The notes under the pieces: model-generated
The model's database searches: none
Told to the model about the DNA's origin: nothing
Seen by the model: the letters and a program-made list of their open reading frames with translations, nothing else
NCBI GenBank assembly: GCA_016806645.1
Contig: JACSYO010002136.1
Span: forward strand, 1,451,881 to 1,515,880
Reading direction: 5' to 3'
DNA: 64,000 bases
From: Ophiodon elongatus
Taxonomy: Eukaryota > Chordata > Actinopteri > Perciformes > Hexagrammidae
Shown here: in pieces, positions 1 to 12,285 of the stretch
Layout: each line of letters opens with the position of its first letter
Numbering within the stretch: position 1 is the stretch's first letter
Made by a program: the position numbers and the translations under genes

Positions 1-1666
1 CCAGGTTTGGAGTCGCAGGACTCCTTCCTGCAACAAAAAAGACAGAGTTGACACACTGACAAAAATAAAATAAACACTTGGGATTATGTCGGACATGAAG
101 TGGCGTGGATTCAATTGCAATGCACTGTGGAATTTATTTTCCTGCTCCTGCACACCTGTGTTTTTCCTTTTTGACATCCAAACTGGGCTTTTTGAGAAGT
201 GTTGGTTTAGAGTCAGATGAATCTTTCCTGACAAAAGGAAACATTTGTTTGATTCTCTAACAAATCCACTCACAGACAGTACAAGTATAAAAAGGTAAGC
301 TCCCCATGTATGAAAACCTGACTAAGAGCTGTTTGAAGAAGTTCAAGTAAAAACAAACAACCAGCATGTTTCACAGCTTAACAAGCATTTCCACACTAAT
401 GACTGGCCAACCTTTCAGTCTTGGCTTCGTCTGAGTGTTTTTTAGGCACTTTGCTATCCGATGAGTCTTTCCTGCAAAAAGAAACCATTAAAATATATTT
501 GTCTAAAATTAGCGAGAAACAGAGATTGCAGTCTGAGGTTACTGATCCTCCAGATACAACAGTTAAGTAATATTTCAAGGATGAATGAGAGACAAAATCC
601 TTTACAAATCCCAGACCTGTCTCTCTTCACGGGATCTGACGTCTTCTTCTGTGGAGGTTTAGAGTCTGAGAACTCCTTCCTGCTGTGACAAACAACACAA
701 GGATTCAATGCAGAGAAGAAAACTCTAAATTAAATCATGTTATTTTTTCCAAAATAATCATTCCAAACACTTCAAGGGGCTGACTACATGCGGCCTGTAA
801 TGAGAACTGATCTGATCCCGACCTATCCTTTTTCCCGTCCAGTGAGGGACGCTTCAGGGGAGGAGGTGGAGGGTGAAGGTGAAGCGGAAGTGGAGGAAGA
901 GGAGCGTTCGGGTCAGGAGGCTCTTTTCTAAACGAGAAAACACCTTTGAGCTGATCTGAGTCACTTCATAATGCAGCCGTTATTAATGTCAGGCAATGCA
1001 GTGGGTATGCAGAACCTGACCTGGCTGGAGGAGGATGGAGGTGAAGAGGAAGAGGAGCAAATGGAGCGTTTGGGTCCGGTGGAACTTTCCTGATGTGAAA
1101 ATCAACATTTGTTTGAGTGTCCATAGAAATTTGCTCTGCACTAAACTCGCTCAAACATGCACCAAAGCACGCCTGACCTCTCTTTCTTTACTTCCAGTGA
1201 AGGTCGCTTAGCCGGCGGAGAGGCGGGTCGAGGAGCATGAGGACGAGGATGTTGGGAGGAAGAGTCTTTACTGTCCTTCCTGAACAAATGCCACAAGAGC
1301 ACAGATCAGAGCGCTGCAACTCAAGAGTCCCCAAAGCTGTTCAAGCTAAATACAGAATTTGTTTAATAAAAGACACACCTGACCCATGACAGCATGCACC
1401 ATGCACAGCAGGTAGCCTGCTAGGCCATGAGTCTGGGTATAAAACTGTAGGAACAAAAGTCAGTGCGTATGAGTGACTCACAAATGGTTAAGTCATGCAG
1501 TAATATTTCAGTCCATCATGCTCATCAGCTCGGGCGATGCGAGTGTCCTGACCTGTCTTTTTTCAGGTCCACAGAGGGACGTTTGATCGGGAGAGGAGGC
1601 CGAGCAGGTCGAGGGGGAGAAGGGAACCGAGTGGGATAAAGAACATTGCCGTCCATCACTCCTCTC
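1..1666 (-). repeat. tcea3: Tandem array of duplicated small exons in the tcea3 linker
   Basis: At least eight consecutive small exons, all starting and ending in phase 2, encode diverged copies of one block: basic residue, K-D/E-S-S-D-S-K-P at the start, a variable middle, then K-R/K-P-S-L/V-D-x-K-K-E/D-R at the end. Exon lengths are 114, 102, 69, 105, 63, 60, 72 and more than 27 bp. Most begin G-AAG or G-AAA after CAG and end AG|GTCAGG or close to it. The first four copies are long with a proline-rich middle. The last four are short. The two exons at 823-927 and 1021-1089 are nearest relatives, sharing PPDPNAP and PLPLHLHPPP. Exons of equal phase can be duplicated or skipped without breaking the frame. 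Human TCEA3 has one related element in its linker, with wording close to SPKRPSVE. Confidence 0.85.
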
Positions 1667-3574
1667 CTGAAATAAATAATTCAATCTGAAGCTCTGCTGG
1701 CGTGTTTTTTGATGTGTTATAATCAATTTTTGAGCCACCTCCCTCTCACCTTTCAAATATTGGTTTGTAAACAGCGGGTTTCTCTCTCTGGGGTTCACTC
1801 GGAGGTCTCTCCCATTGTGGTGAGCTTATCGGCCTCTGGCGTCTGTTTTCCTCTCTGTGTTTGTCCTTCTTCACGTCATCTGCGTAGCTGTGCCTCTTGG
1901 GCTCTTCAGGGTGTTTTTCCTTTTTGGCTTCTTTCATGCGTCTCTTCTTTGGTTCTCCCGACGACCTTTCTTTCTTTGGTTCTGGCTTGTATTTCTCACT
2001 CTGCAGGTCTTGCACATGCTTCTGTTTCTTGTTATCCATTACCAGTGGAGTATCCTCTGCATGACCTTGTTTTTTGGGTTCTTCTAAATGCTTCTCTTTT
2101 CTGATTTCTTGGGGATGTTTCTCATTTTGGGGCTCCTCCAGGTGCTTTTCATCATCGCGGTCATGTTTTTCTTTTCTGTTTTTGTCGGGGGGTTTCTTGT
2201 CAGGATCCGAGTCGTGTTTCGGTTTGACATCAAGTCTTCTGTGACTAACAGAAACAAAGTAAGTATCATCTTTACCTTTGTTCAAGAGCCTGCAAACATT
2301 TACCAGTTTCACTTACGTCAGGTTTGTTGTCGTAGTGCAACTTAGTCCCCATTTGGACAGGAATAAAAATAAACCAACAGACCCTTTGATGAGCTAGCAG
2401 CGTCTCGTAAAGTGTATCTTTACTTCATTGTATGAGTTGACTGATGTTGACGTGTGATCTCATTCTACTTCTTCAGCTGTCACACTGTGCGCTGAGCTGA
2501 TGAAACTAACAGTAAACACAGCTCTGTGTGTAAAAACTCAGAAGTACATTTTTAAATGCAGACAAATCGACTGAAGAGAATGAAATTACAGGACCAGTGA
2601 ACAGCACAGGTAATACTGACGTCCACCCTACCTTCCCCAGAGGAATAAATCCAGTCCGAATGGGGCATTGGAAGAGAATTCAGTGATTCAGATGAAAACG
2701 TCATGAAAAAACAAATAGCCTCTTTAGAAATGTCCTATATTTGCACTTGCAAACATAACAACCTTGAAAAATAATCAAATCACAGCCTCAGTAACGTGCA
2801 TCATCTTGTGTGCCCACATTTTAAAGTACATTTCCAACATCCTCAATTGAACAGATGGAAACGTTTGATGGTGCGTTACTGGAAAATTGGACATGAAATG
2901 AGGCTTCTTTTATCGCCATATTTGTATTCTTTTGAGCTATAAACATAAAGCACTGTCCTTGGTGCTGAATGTTGTCTTTGAACAATTTGGATGACGTGAA
3001 TCCTCCTACAGCTGTCAGTGGGTAGAAAACTGTTCTGTGAAAATGGAATGAATCAAAAGCCTCCTTGACAAAGCAAAACAAACAAATGTCGAGGATCGGC
3101 TGCTACAGTGTAACTCCCAACACTTTCTATCAGCAGTTCATTTCTTGAGTACTTTTTGACAGAGCTGCTAAGCTGCTTTCAAGGCAGGTATTCATATACA
3201 CATGCAGTAGTTGTTTACTATTACTGTGATAATACATAAACATGAACACATACTGTAGGTCTAGCGTGGTGCATTGCGGCGTGTATAAAAAAAACATCTC
3301 ACCATCTCACTGAGCGCCTGCACTTCCATCATGATTCCATGTCAGTTTAGATTTAATTATAGCAGTTAGGTCACACTCAACATCTCATTTAACACGTTTA
3401 TTTTATATTGCCTCTGCTCCTGTGTTGAATATCACGTTAGCTGTGGAGTTTCTGTGCAGCAGCTGTGAGAGTACTGACCTGCCATGTGTCTCAGAGGGGG
3501 AGCCGTTTGGAGACACTGCTGTTTTGCTCGAGTCCAAACCGTTGTTCATGTCAGCTGGTTTCTCAGCGTCTGCT

Positions 3575-3636
<62 letters not shown>

Positions 3637-4442
3637 TGGGGGGGTCAAATCAGTAAATCATTCAGTACATTGATGTATTTATGGCCCAAACAACTATATG
3701 ACTACTCAGTAAATAATGTATCAAAGTCAAGTACCCAGAAGTCTTTTCCAATCCTTAATAAGGAGCTTTGCTAAGGCAATAACTTCCTCATCCGTGGAGT
3801 GCTTCCTGATACCGTTCACAGACATGCCAATTCTTGTTTCCTTAAACAAACACACACACTTAAGTGTACATTGTGAGCCTTAATAATCATGTAGTTATTG
3901 CATTTGTTATGTGAATGTAAGACTAACAGTTGAAAAGCAATGGTAAAACTGTACTCTACTGGACAAGCTACTGGAGCCTACCTGGAGATGTTTGAGAGTC
4001 ATATTGAAACTTTTCAGTTCCCTCAGCAGGTCCATGGCGCCCTCCTGCACACAAATAGTAGTCAACATCTAACTTAATTTAAAACTATAAATCTATCAAC
4101 AACAACAAAAATGGTGTTTATTTAGAAATACGACAATATAAAAACGCATATGGAATCGCATGCTACCGTAAACATAAAAAAACACATTCTGAAGTAAGCA
4201 GTATCAGTTTCCCTTCTGTATTTAGGTTTCCATCAGCATTTGAGACAAACACGTATTGATTGATTGATAAGGTATCACAAAGTGCATTAAGCATTTATGT
4301 TACTATTTGCTTTATTCTAGAAATCAGAGTTTTAACAGTGTTTATTGACTACTACATTGTCGTGTACAGTAGCTACTCTTCATGCAAGAGCGTCATGAAA
4401 CAACTGTTGCTCTGCTGTTAGCAGTCAGTCACACCACGCGCG

Positions 4443-4499
<57 letters not shown>

Positions 4500-5067
4500 T
4501 GACACAAACACACAAACAAACACACACACACACTCTCTCACTCTCACACACACAAACAAACACACACAAACACACTCACACTCTCACACTCTCACTCTCA
4601 CTCCCACTCCCACACACGCACACGCACACACACACACGCACACACGCACGCACACGCACACGACCTTGCCCACACTCCGCGTTGTTTACTTTCTGTTGCA
4701 TGAAAAACGACAACCAGCAGAAAGTTTGCAAAAAAAGTTGTCGACGAGGAGGCAACACTTGGCTCGTAACGCGCTGCACAACGAAACGTCCTGCGAGTGA
4801 AATGGGTGCAACCACTGTACACACCTGTTGGACATTTGTTACGGTCAGGCTCATATTACAAATGTGCACACTTTAGCGGATACACCGATTCAAAATCTGG
4901 AGGGAATTCATTTTGAGAAGAGACCTTCACGGCCCCCTCTGCACAGCACGAGGTGGCGGCACAGCGCGCCACCTTTGGGTGTCAAAATATGGACTCACCG
5001 TGTTATTTCGAGACACCATCTTGTCCAGTTTTTTAGCAATCCGAATGAGATCTTCCTCCCGCGTCAT
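1..5067 (-). CDS. tcea3: TFIIS-type transcription elongation factor A3, 5' part with expanded linker (partial)
   Basis: Encodes the N-terminal part of a TFIIS family factor, which helps stalled RNA polymerase II resume by stimulating transcript cleavage. Coding exons in transcript order: 4999-5067, 3982-4044, 3735-3840, 3479-3569, 1750-2238, 1553-1666, 1178-1279, 1021-1089, 823-927, 617-679, 412-471, 156-227, and 1-27 (cut by the window). All junctions are GT-AG and the frame is continuous for about 476 residues. Residues 1-79 form the TFIIS N-terminal (LW) domain, starting MTREEDLIRIAKKLDKMV and including NGIRKHSTDEEV and IKDWKRLL. The NG..RKH and WKRLL wording, plus 1p36 synteny, favours TCEA3 over TCEA1/2. 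From residue 80 on is a very long charged and proline-rich linker. Domain II and the zinc ribbon lie beyond the left edge. The donor at 410-411 (GTTGG) is weak. The gene family is clear; the paralogue is likely. Confidence 0.86.
1750..2238 (-). other. tcea3: tcea3 exon 5, 163-residue K/E/H/D-rich linker exon
   Basis: A single 489-bp exon with a clear acceptor (TTAGTCACAG) and donor (GAAAG|GTGAGA). It encodes an extremely charged, low-complexity stretch with imperfect repeats of the form E/R-K-H-x-E-E-P-K/Q. Examples are EKHLEEPQ, EKHPQEIR, EKHLEEPK, EKHPEEPK and DKHREENR. There is no hydrophobic core, so it is probably disordered. It joins exon 4 (EKPADMNNGLDSSK...) in frame and leads into the duplicated-exon array. 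Confidence 0.82.
3581..3635. repeat. (GT)n microsatellite next to tcea3 exon 4 acceptor
   Basis: About 27 GT units on the + strand, so (CA)n in the transcript. The repeat ends about 10 nt before the AG acceptor of tcea3 exon 4 (AG at 3570-3571). It therefore occupies the position of the polypyrimidine tract. Confidence 0.95.
4437..4663. repeat. Compound (CG)n/(CA)n microsatellite in tcea3 intron 1
   Basis: Alternating CG (4437-4450) runs straight into about 22 CA units (4451-4495). Imperfect CACT/CAAA/CTCA variants of CA follow to about 4663, with CG-containing units near the end. It lies inside tcea3 intron 1 (4045-4998). Confidence 0.95.
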
Positions 5068-8000
5068 CGCTGCATTTACTCGACTGAACGCGAATCAACG
5101 ATGTCGATTAGCTCTTCTTATTAAAAACCGTGAAAGTAGGTCAAAAGTAGTTTGGCTGCGCTGCAGGTCGGACTTTACGCACAGCGCACGCTCCATTCAG
5201 CCCAGAGGCGTGTCCTGCTGCAGGATCCCCGCTGACCTGAGCCACACATGACAACAACTAAATATAGACGCTGAAATGCACACATGGCGCAGAACAAATG
5301 TCTAATTCTCGAGGGGATTCGTTTAAAGTTATTTCAAAGAGTTAAACTCTTTAAAATACAGTGACATACATTTGTATCTGTGATCTTCATGGCTCCGTAT
5401 TATGTCTACTCTGTGTTTTGGCTGCATTATGTCAACGGTTATTTGAAACGGTGCCAGTTGCCGCCGTGCCAAAGTCCAGCTTGACAATGGAATCACAATG
5501 TACTACACGTGTATTATTCAAAACACTAGGTAACAAAGAGTAACACAATATGTTCGAGCCATTGGCGTTTGTAGTCTGTGTGCAGGTGGCTAGTGTGCAT
5601 CAGGCAAAGAAAAAAAAAAAGAAAAGAAGAAGTGTGCTTGTTGGGACTGTTATTTTTGTTGTTTCGTGTTTGCCACCAGAGGGTGCTGGGATGTAAGTCT
5701 TGTACCTCACACAACTTCACAGCCCCATTGATGAGAATTGACGTTTTTTCCTGTTGAACTCAGAACGATGAGCTTGCACAAACTATCGCCTTTACCTCTA
5801 TTTGCTTCTATTCACTTCTTGCACATGTGAAACGTTTTGCAGCAGGCTATAATCTCTGCGCTCACATTATGATTATATAAAGATTGACCTTTTTCAATAG
5901 TATTTCCTTCTTCCTTTCAAGGAACCTGTTTGCAGAAACATTTATTGCTAAATCAAGTCTGTCGAGACTGTGGGGCTGTTTTTTGCAGAGACGCCCAGTC
6001 AGCGTTTGAAGTGATCCTAATATTGAACTGGAATAATATATTTTAAAATAACATGAGCCTGTAATTGCACGAATATGTGCGGCTTTAGTTAGCTGAGGTC
6101 AGTTGAACAAACATTTAGGAAACAAAATGACTCGATATTACCATAGCAAGTGCTTTCTACAAGGCCCTTTGTATCCAATGTGGAAAAAAAGTGTTTACAT
6201 ATAATCTTTGACAACTTCTTGGAAGCAATCACTTCTCGACTGTTTTCATAGCAAATCTCTTCAAGGGGAAACACGCTCACAGTACTGAAAGGCATGAAGG
6301 CTTACTCCCACAGTGTACTGGGACTGGAGCCCCGCTACAGTTCAGATCAGACACGTCCCTGCTGCTGGAAGTCTCCATAGTTGTGGGAAGCGAGGACATG
6401 GGAGATGCAAGTCGCAGCAGTCTGTTTTTGAAGTTAGATTAAATATCAGTGGGATGAAGGTTTTGAGGTTTTAATTGGTTTGGATTTCTCTCTCATTGTA
6501 TATGAACCGTTAATGTAGACAGCAGTGCTCGCCAACATAATTGTATATCATTACAGAACAGTATTGGCTGCAACACTTAAACCTCTGCCCTAAAGGTAAA
6601 GTGTAAGCGTGTTCAAATTTCAAACTCTGAGATATGAAACATGTCCCATTAACGCTGTGACGCTCTTGTTTGTGGTGCGGGGATTTTAAGATAACTGTGT
6701 TAATGACCGCAGGTGAAAGTACAGTTTGAAAGCTTGTCGTGAGCAAAGAGTATTATCTCTTTACAATGCTCTTGCACAACAAGCTGAGCGTATAACCTCG
6801 TTCCCCTGTGACTGGCAGGTAGAGATAGTGCTGATCAACTAGAGAAGTGGGACAGCTACCTGTGGTAAGAGAGGAAGCAGGCCAAGAGGAAGGACCAGTG
6901 ATCAAGATCAACCCGTAACATCCTTTAAACTCCGTGTACCAAACCCTCCGGCTTGGGGCTGTAGAAAAAAAGAAGCAGAGCATGAAGAAAAAGAGCTGCT
7001 CCCCCGTCTGCACTTTGACCTCTCTCCCTGCGATCGGATGAAATAAGCGCTCAGGATAATGCACAAAATATTATGATACTTTAAACCTGCAAAACCGCAG
7101 CAGAAACAAGCTGCAATCACAACATTAACATATACAGTACACTTCATTATTTATTGACGTGACACTTTATAAAGTGGACATAGCAAACTTGTGAACAGTC
7201 AGCTTGTTAACAGTTGCGTATGTACACACTCAGCAGCGTGCAGGGCAACACTAGCTTTCATTTGGAGTCACGTTTGCGTCAACCTGATGAATGTAAATCC
7301 ATTACAGCTCTGTGTTCGCTCTCTTCAGCTGCTACTTGCTCCAGTGTTCACCAGCTCGTCCTTAACTGTAGCTTTTGGCTGCTGTTTGGTTCTGGTGGTC
7401 TCCAGTCGGTGGGTATAATGGAGCCAGAACAAGGAGCTGAAAGACACTAAAATGCTCTGTAGAGCTGAAGGGAACAACAGTTGCTGATAATTATATGTAG
7501 TTTTGTCACCACTGGCGTTCCCTTACACATTACGTTGACTTTAAACAATTGCTGTTACTTAAATATGTATTAGTGCAGTTTTAATCACATTTTTCTAACG
7601 ATGAGAATGTGACTCTTTAAAATTGTGAGTGCAGGACTTTTACTTGTAACACAGTATTTTTCCATACTTTTACTAAAGGATCTAAATACTTCTGCCACCA
7701 TGTCAAAGGAGATGTACGTATAGAAAACCAGACACATTAAAGAAAGATTCTTATTCCTTGAGACAGGCGAAAGGCATAGGTCCGTGAAGTTTTGTGCAGT
7801 TGGTGAATCTCCCCTTCTCTCTGGATTCCTGGTGGCTCTACATGGTTACATAACTGCATCTGTGTGCGTTCCCATACAATGCACTGAAGTACCCTGAACA
7901 TCAGCTGCTGCTGGGTTTGAGAGTCTATCATTACCCTCCGTGGTCTGACCACATCAAGTCATATCTTGTCTTTGTGTGTAAATGCACTAGAAAGTTAAAG

Positions 8001-11000
8001 GCCTACTGTGTTGGTCGAGCTTTCCAAGCAGACAGAAGAAAGTGGTCCCTCATCCCCTTACTGTACTCTACAGTGCATCACACATGCTTTAACAGACAAA
8101 GAGTTAACACAGGAAACATCCACCAGTCTACTTTCCTATCCAAGCACCTCGCCCAGCGCTGGTGTCTCTCCCAGTCACAGACCAGAGACGCCAGGCCTGG
8201 GCAATTATGGCAATTTTTGGATGACATCAGACCAGAAAATGAATGATTTCATTTAGCTGTCAATTCTTTTCTGGATCTGGTGAAGGACACAGAACCTGTA
8301 ATAGAGCATGTCAAAACAGAGTGGGAGAATTGTTTAGACGTTCACATCTGCAGTTGGCTGGAAGGTAATCCCAGCCTGGTGGGGTTGGTTTGCCTGCTAA
8401 TAATGACCACTGTTTGGCGTTGGCACCCGCAAAAAGTAGGTTGAATCTCCAGAAGAGGTTGGACCACCCAAAGACTTTAAGAACATCCTTGTGTCTTCAG
8501 CTGTCTCTTAAGTCTCTATTTACTGCCACACACACACACCAAATCTGACATATCCAAAACTGTTTTGGTGTTGCCACTATTTTCGGCTGCCTTTGACCAA
8601 AATAACTGGTGGTGCCACCGTTAGACACAATCCAACCAAAATAACTAAATGACAAACCAAATTAAATCTGAATTATGCCCTGAGCAAGATATGTTTAACT
8701 CCAATCCTGACTCTAAAAAGTATCTTTACTGTAAGTCACCTGAGCTGCAGATCATGAAGAAAATTATTCACTCTATCGCTGCACAGTGAGTAGCGCAAAG
8801 ATGCATTTGAAGTCAGAAGAAAGCTGGAAAGGGATATGTGAAATATGTACTATAACTTATCCACAACCGTCAATTACACATTGGCACACAGGACAGACAT
8901 TGAGTCATATGCATAGTGTGTCTGCAAAAAGATGCTGTGGTTCTTCCCAAGGCTGCGATTTGATCTCTGAGCTCGCTTCGTTTGTGTTTGAGCTTCGACT
9001 TTATGCTGACAAACAAGTGCATAACTCCTTTGTCCTGAGATTGAAAGGGGGAAAAAAATCCAAATGAGTCTGTCCTGAATGAACGAGCAGCTCGAAATAA
9101 TTCTGTGCTTTGATACAATTGAGTCAGACAACCGATCAAAAACTGTAAATAGGATTTAATAATTGCACTCATTGCAAAATAATCTATCTGTTTACAAACA
9201 TCGCATCGCACAAAGCCTTCAGATCAAGCTGTGCTAATTGATGAAGTGAAGTTCAGATGTCAACAGCCCAGATTGTGTTAGTGTGTAAATCCCCTCTTAC
9301 TCTCATTTCCTCAACTGCCCACTAATCCAATCAGAGCACCATAGTTCAAAACCTTCGACATCTTCCTGTCCTTTCCGTATTAGCGGTTGTAGTTCTGCTT
9401 TCTGTTGGAATTGGATTATGTTCGATGTGTGTATACAGGGACTGCAGTGACTTTATAGAAGTATGAATTGGACTCAATGCAAAATCACACGTTTAGTTGT
9501 AGACGTTGTGTAAAACCTTTAAATCCACAGATGTCACACATTTAGGTTAAATCAAGACTTTCTTTGGCCTCCGTTGGAAATGTTTCCAAGTGTGTAGCAG
9601 AGAGAAGTAATATACCAGTCACCAATATGGTTCTTGCCATTTAAGACAACAACTCAATCAAAAGCGGTGAAGTACATGAAACCATTATGGAAAATTTTAC
9701 CACAGGGTAACAAGAGTGAAAATATATATATATTTTTAATACATCCTCCTGGCATGAATAAAAACACTTTTATAGGTTTCGAACATTCATAAAGCAACGT
9801 ATATACAATGTCTTAAAGATACAGTTTACCAACTGAGCCACGTGACTAGACAACAATTAAAAGTTCACCTGGGGGGAATTCACTGCTGTCAGAGCCACCT
9901 CCTCTGACCTCCGATGTCAGACTGAGAATCTAAAGTACCAGTCGGTTAACAGAACTGTGAGAAGACAATATGGCGTCTCATCTCTGTGTTCATCAGCTTT
10001 ATTAAAAATTGATTGCAGATTTTAACAATCCATTTGGCTTTGTGACTGCGACAATGCGTGTGTGGCTTTTTAAAGGGGAAGCACACCACTTTTATTTCTT
10101 TAAGATCAGTTTACTGATCATGAGGACAGATACTCAAAACAGCTATATGATGTCTTCTGTTGCCCAGGGGGAGCTTAGTCAAGTCTGAGTAAATAACCTG
10201 TGAGATGTATTCGGGGTCAGCACCTAAGGGCCTTCACCAGGCAAGGACTATCAATCAGAAAGTGAAGTTGCATTTTTGGAATTGAAAAAAAAATATTCTG
10301 GCCTCAGCTGCTTCAATTTGGACCTTTTTTTAATCTTTCTCTCGCAAATTATCAAAGTTAATGGAAGTGCAATATTAACTTAGTCCCAGTGGCCAACATT
10401 ATAAATAAATGCTCGATACTCAACTAAACAAGATGTGAACAGCTTTAAAGAACTGGAAAGGCATTTTGACAGATTTAAAGAACTTAATTTTGATACAGGA
10501 AAATACATTTTGAAAAGTCATATACTGTTGCACAACCTTTAAGAGAAAAATATCACACATATATTTTTGAATTGGCTGATCAAAAGTAGTAACAAATGTA
10601 GCTCTCTGAGAATGACTGCTGTAAGAATATGAAGAAAGTTAACAAAGTGTTTATGCTGGCTATCAACTTTTCAAGAGATGAGAAAAATGCTTTTTCCTTT
10701 TTAAGAAGCTCTGTGAATCTGCCCTCAGATGTAGCCTCAGGCTATGGCTGCACTATGCGCAATATGCTGAAGACTTATTTGTGTGACAGCTTATGTGTAG
10801 CTCGAGGCATTGCATTTGTTTTCTTTTCTGGGTCTGTCTGACTGATATATTGCTTTGTGTTCCAGTTGTTGTCACCTGACTGATGATCACATTTTTTACT
10901 GAATACGCATACATGGTTTCGTTGTGCTGCAGCCAATGGCTTTTCCTGTATGTCTTGTCATCTGTTAATAAACATCATAATACAAATTTTAAGAGATGTA

Positions 11001-11994
11001 TATGTTTTTGTTGCTGATGAAGGTTTATTTAATCAAAATGTTGCACAGCCATGGTGAATTACTTTTTTTTTGTGGAATCAAATAACTTTTTGCGTGCATA
11101 GCTGTGGGCCTCGGCCCAAAAAAAAAGATCAGTATATATTCTCCTCTTTTTCCATTTACTGTAAATTTCTTCCCCTGACATGACCCATGGGAGGAACTTA
11201 AAACAGTGAAATTGGGCAGTATCATGGAAAAATAGTATTAGACATGAAGAAATGTATGATTTATTAATTGTCATGGTTTGGTATTTGGGGAGGCCTCAGA
11301 ATCCTTCACACTGCGTTATTTGAGGAGGCTCCGGGTGTCTCAAGGTAGAGATAAGATGAGGACCTTGATTAAGTTCCTTAGTCATGATAAAGTGTGACAC
11401 AACATTGTCTTGCCTCCTCTCTGGTGTTTTGACTATACATGACTTTGTGTGACTTGGGACATACAGTATAAAGCTGAGTGAAGGAAATATGACTTTAGGT
11501 TTTTGGTATGTCCGTGTCCATGCATACGAGCTGTACCAAGATCTCCTCTGATGTCAGATTTGTGTTGTAATGAACGTATATATTCAAGTAAATACTGGGA
11601 CCCAATCGAATTATTCTTTAATTCATCTAAGAGAAGATTGTCCTAAAGTACAAGTTGTCCTCATCAGGCACAAAAAAAAAATAAACAAAAGAAAGAAAAT
11701 CAGCTTATGGGAAGAAGAAATATTTAAAAAAAGAAGCATGAGGGGCCATCCAAACATCTTTCTGCAGTGTTCGTTTCAAGTTTGCAGAGGATTTATTACT
11801 ACCACATGAGACTCGAACAGCCCAAAGGAAACAGGGAATTCGGTCCAAGAGCTGCAGTAACAAAAAAAAAAAAGGCCTCCTGATGGCCTTGGAGGTCACC
11901 CCAAGGTCAACACAAGCAGACTTGTTAATGCGTGGGTGATGTCACGACCAAGAAGTCTCGGGTGATGATATCAGGATATATACTAATGCTTATG

Positions 11995-12285
11995 CATGTG
12001 TCTGTGTGTGTGTCTGTGTGTGTGTCTGTGTCTCTGTTTGTGTCTGTGTGTGTGTTTGTGTCTGTGTGTGTGTCTGTGTGTGTGTTTGTGTCTCTGTTTG
12101 TGTCTGTGTGTGTGTCTGTGTTTGTGTCTCTGTGTGTGTCTGTGTGTGTGTCTGTGTGTGTGTTTGTGTCTGTGTTTGTGTCTGTGTGTGTGTCTGTGTG
12201 TGTGTGTGTGTCTGTGTGTGTGTTTGTGTGTGCGTGCGTGCGTGCGTGCGTGTGTGCGTGCGTGCGTGTGTGCGTGCGTGTGTGT
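11995..12285. repeat. (TG)n/TCTG/TTTG tandem repeat, about 290 bp
   Basis: Almost pure TG with regularly spaced TCTG and TTTG variants, ending in a TGCG-rich part near 12,230-12,280. Several frames stay open on both strands only because the unit has no stop codon. Long apparent peptides here (Cys/Val or Thr/His alternations) are artefacts. Confidence 0.95.

Noticed and set aside
966..1154. Stand-alone small minus-strand protein at this position
   Set aside because: It is the 69-bp tcea3 cassette exon read through its flanking introns.
8870..9211. Minus-strand open frame of 113 codons
   Set aside because: No recognisable family, overlapped by another frame, AT-rich intergenic context and no splice partners.
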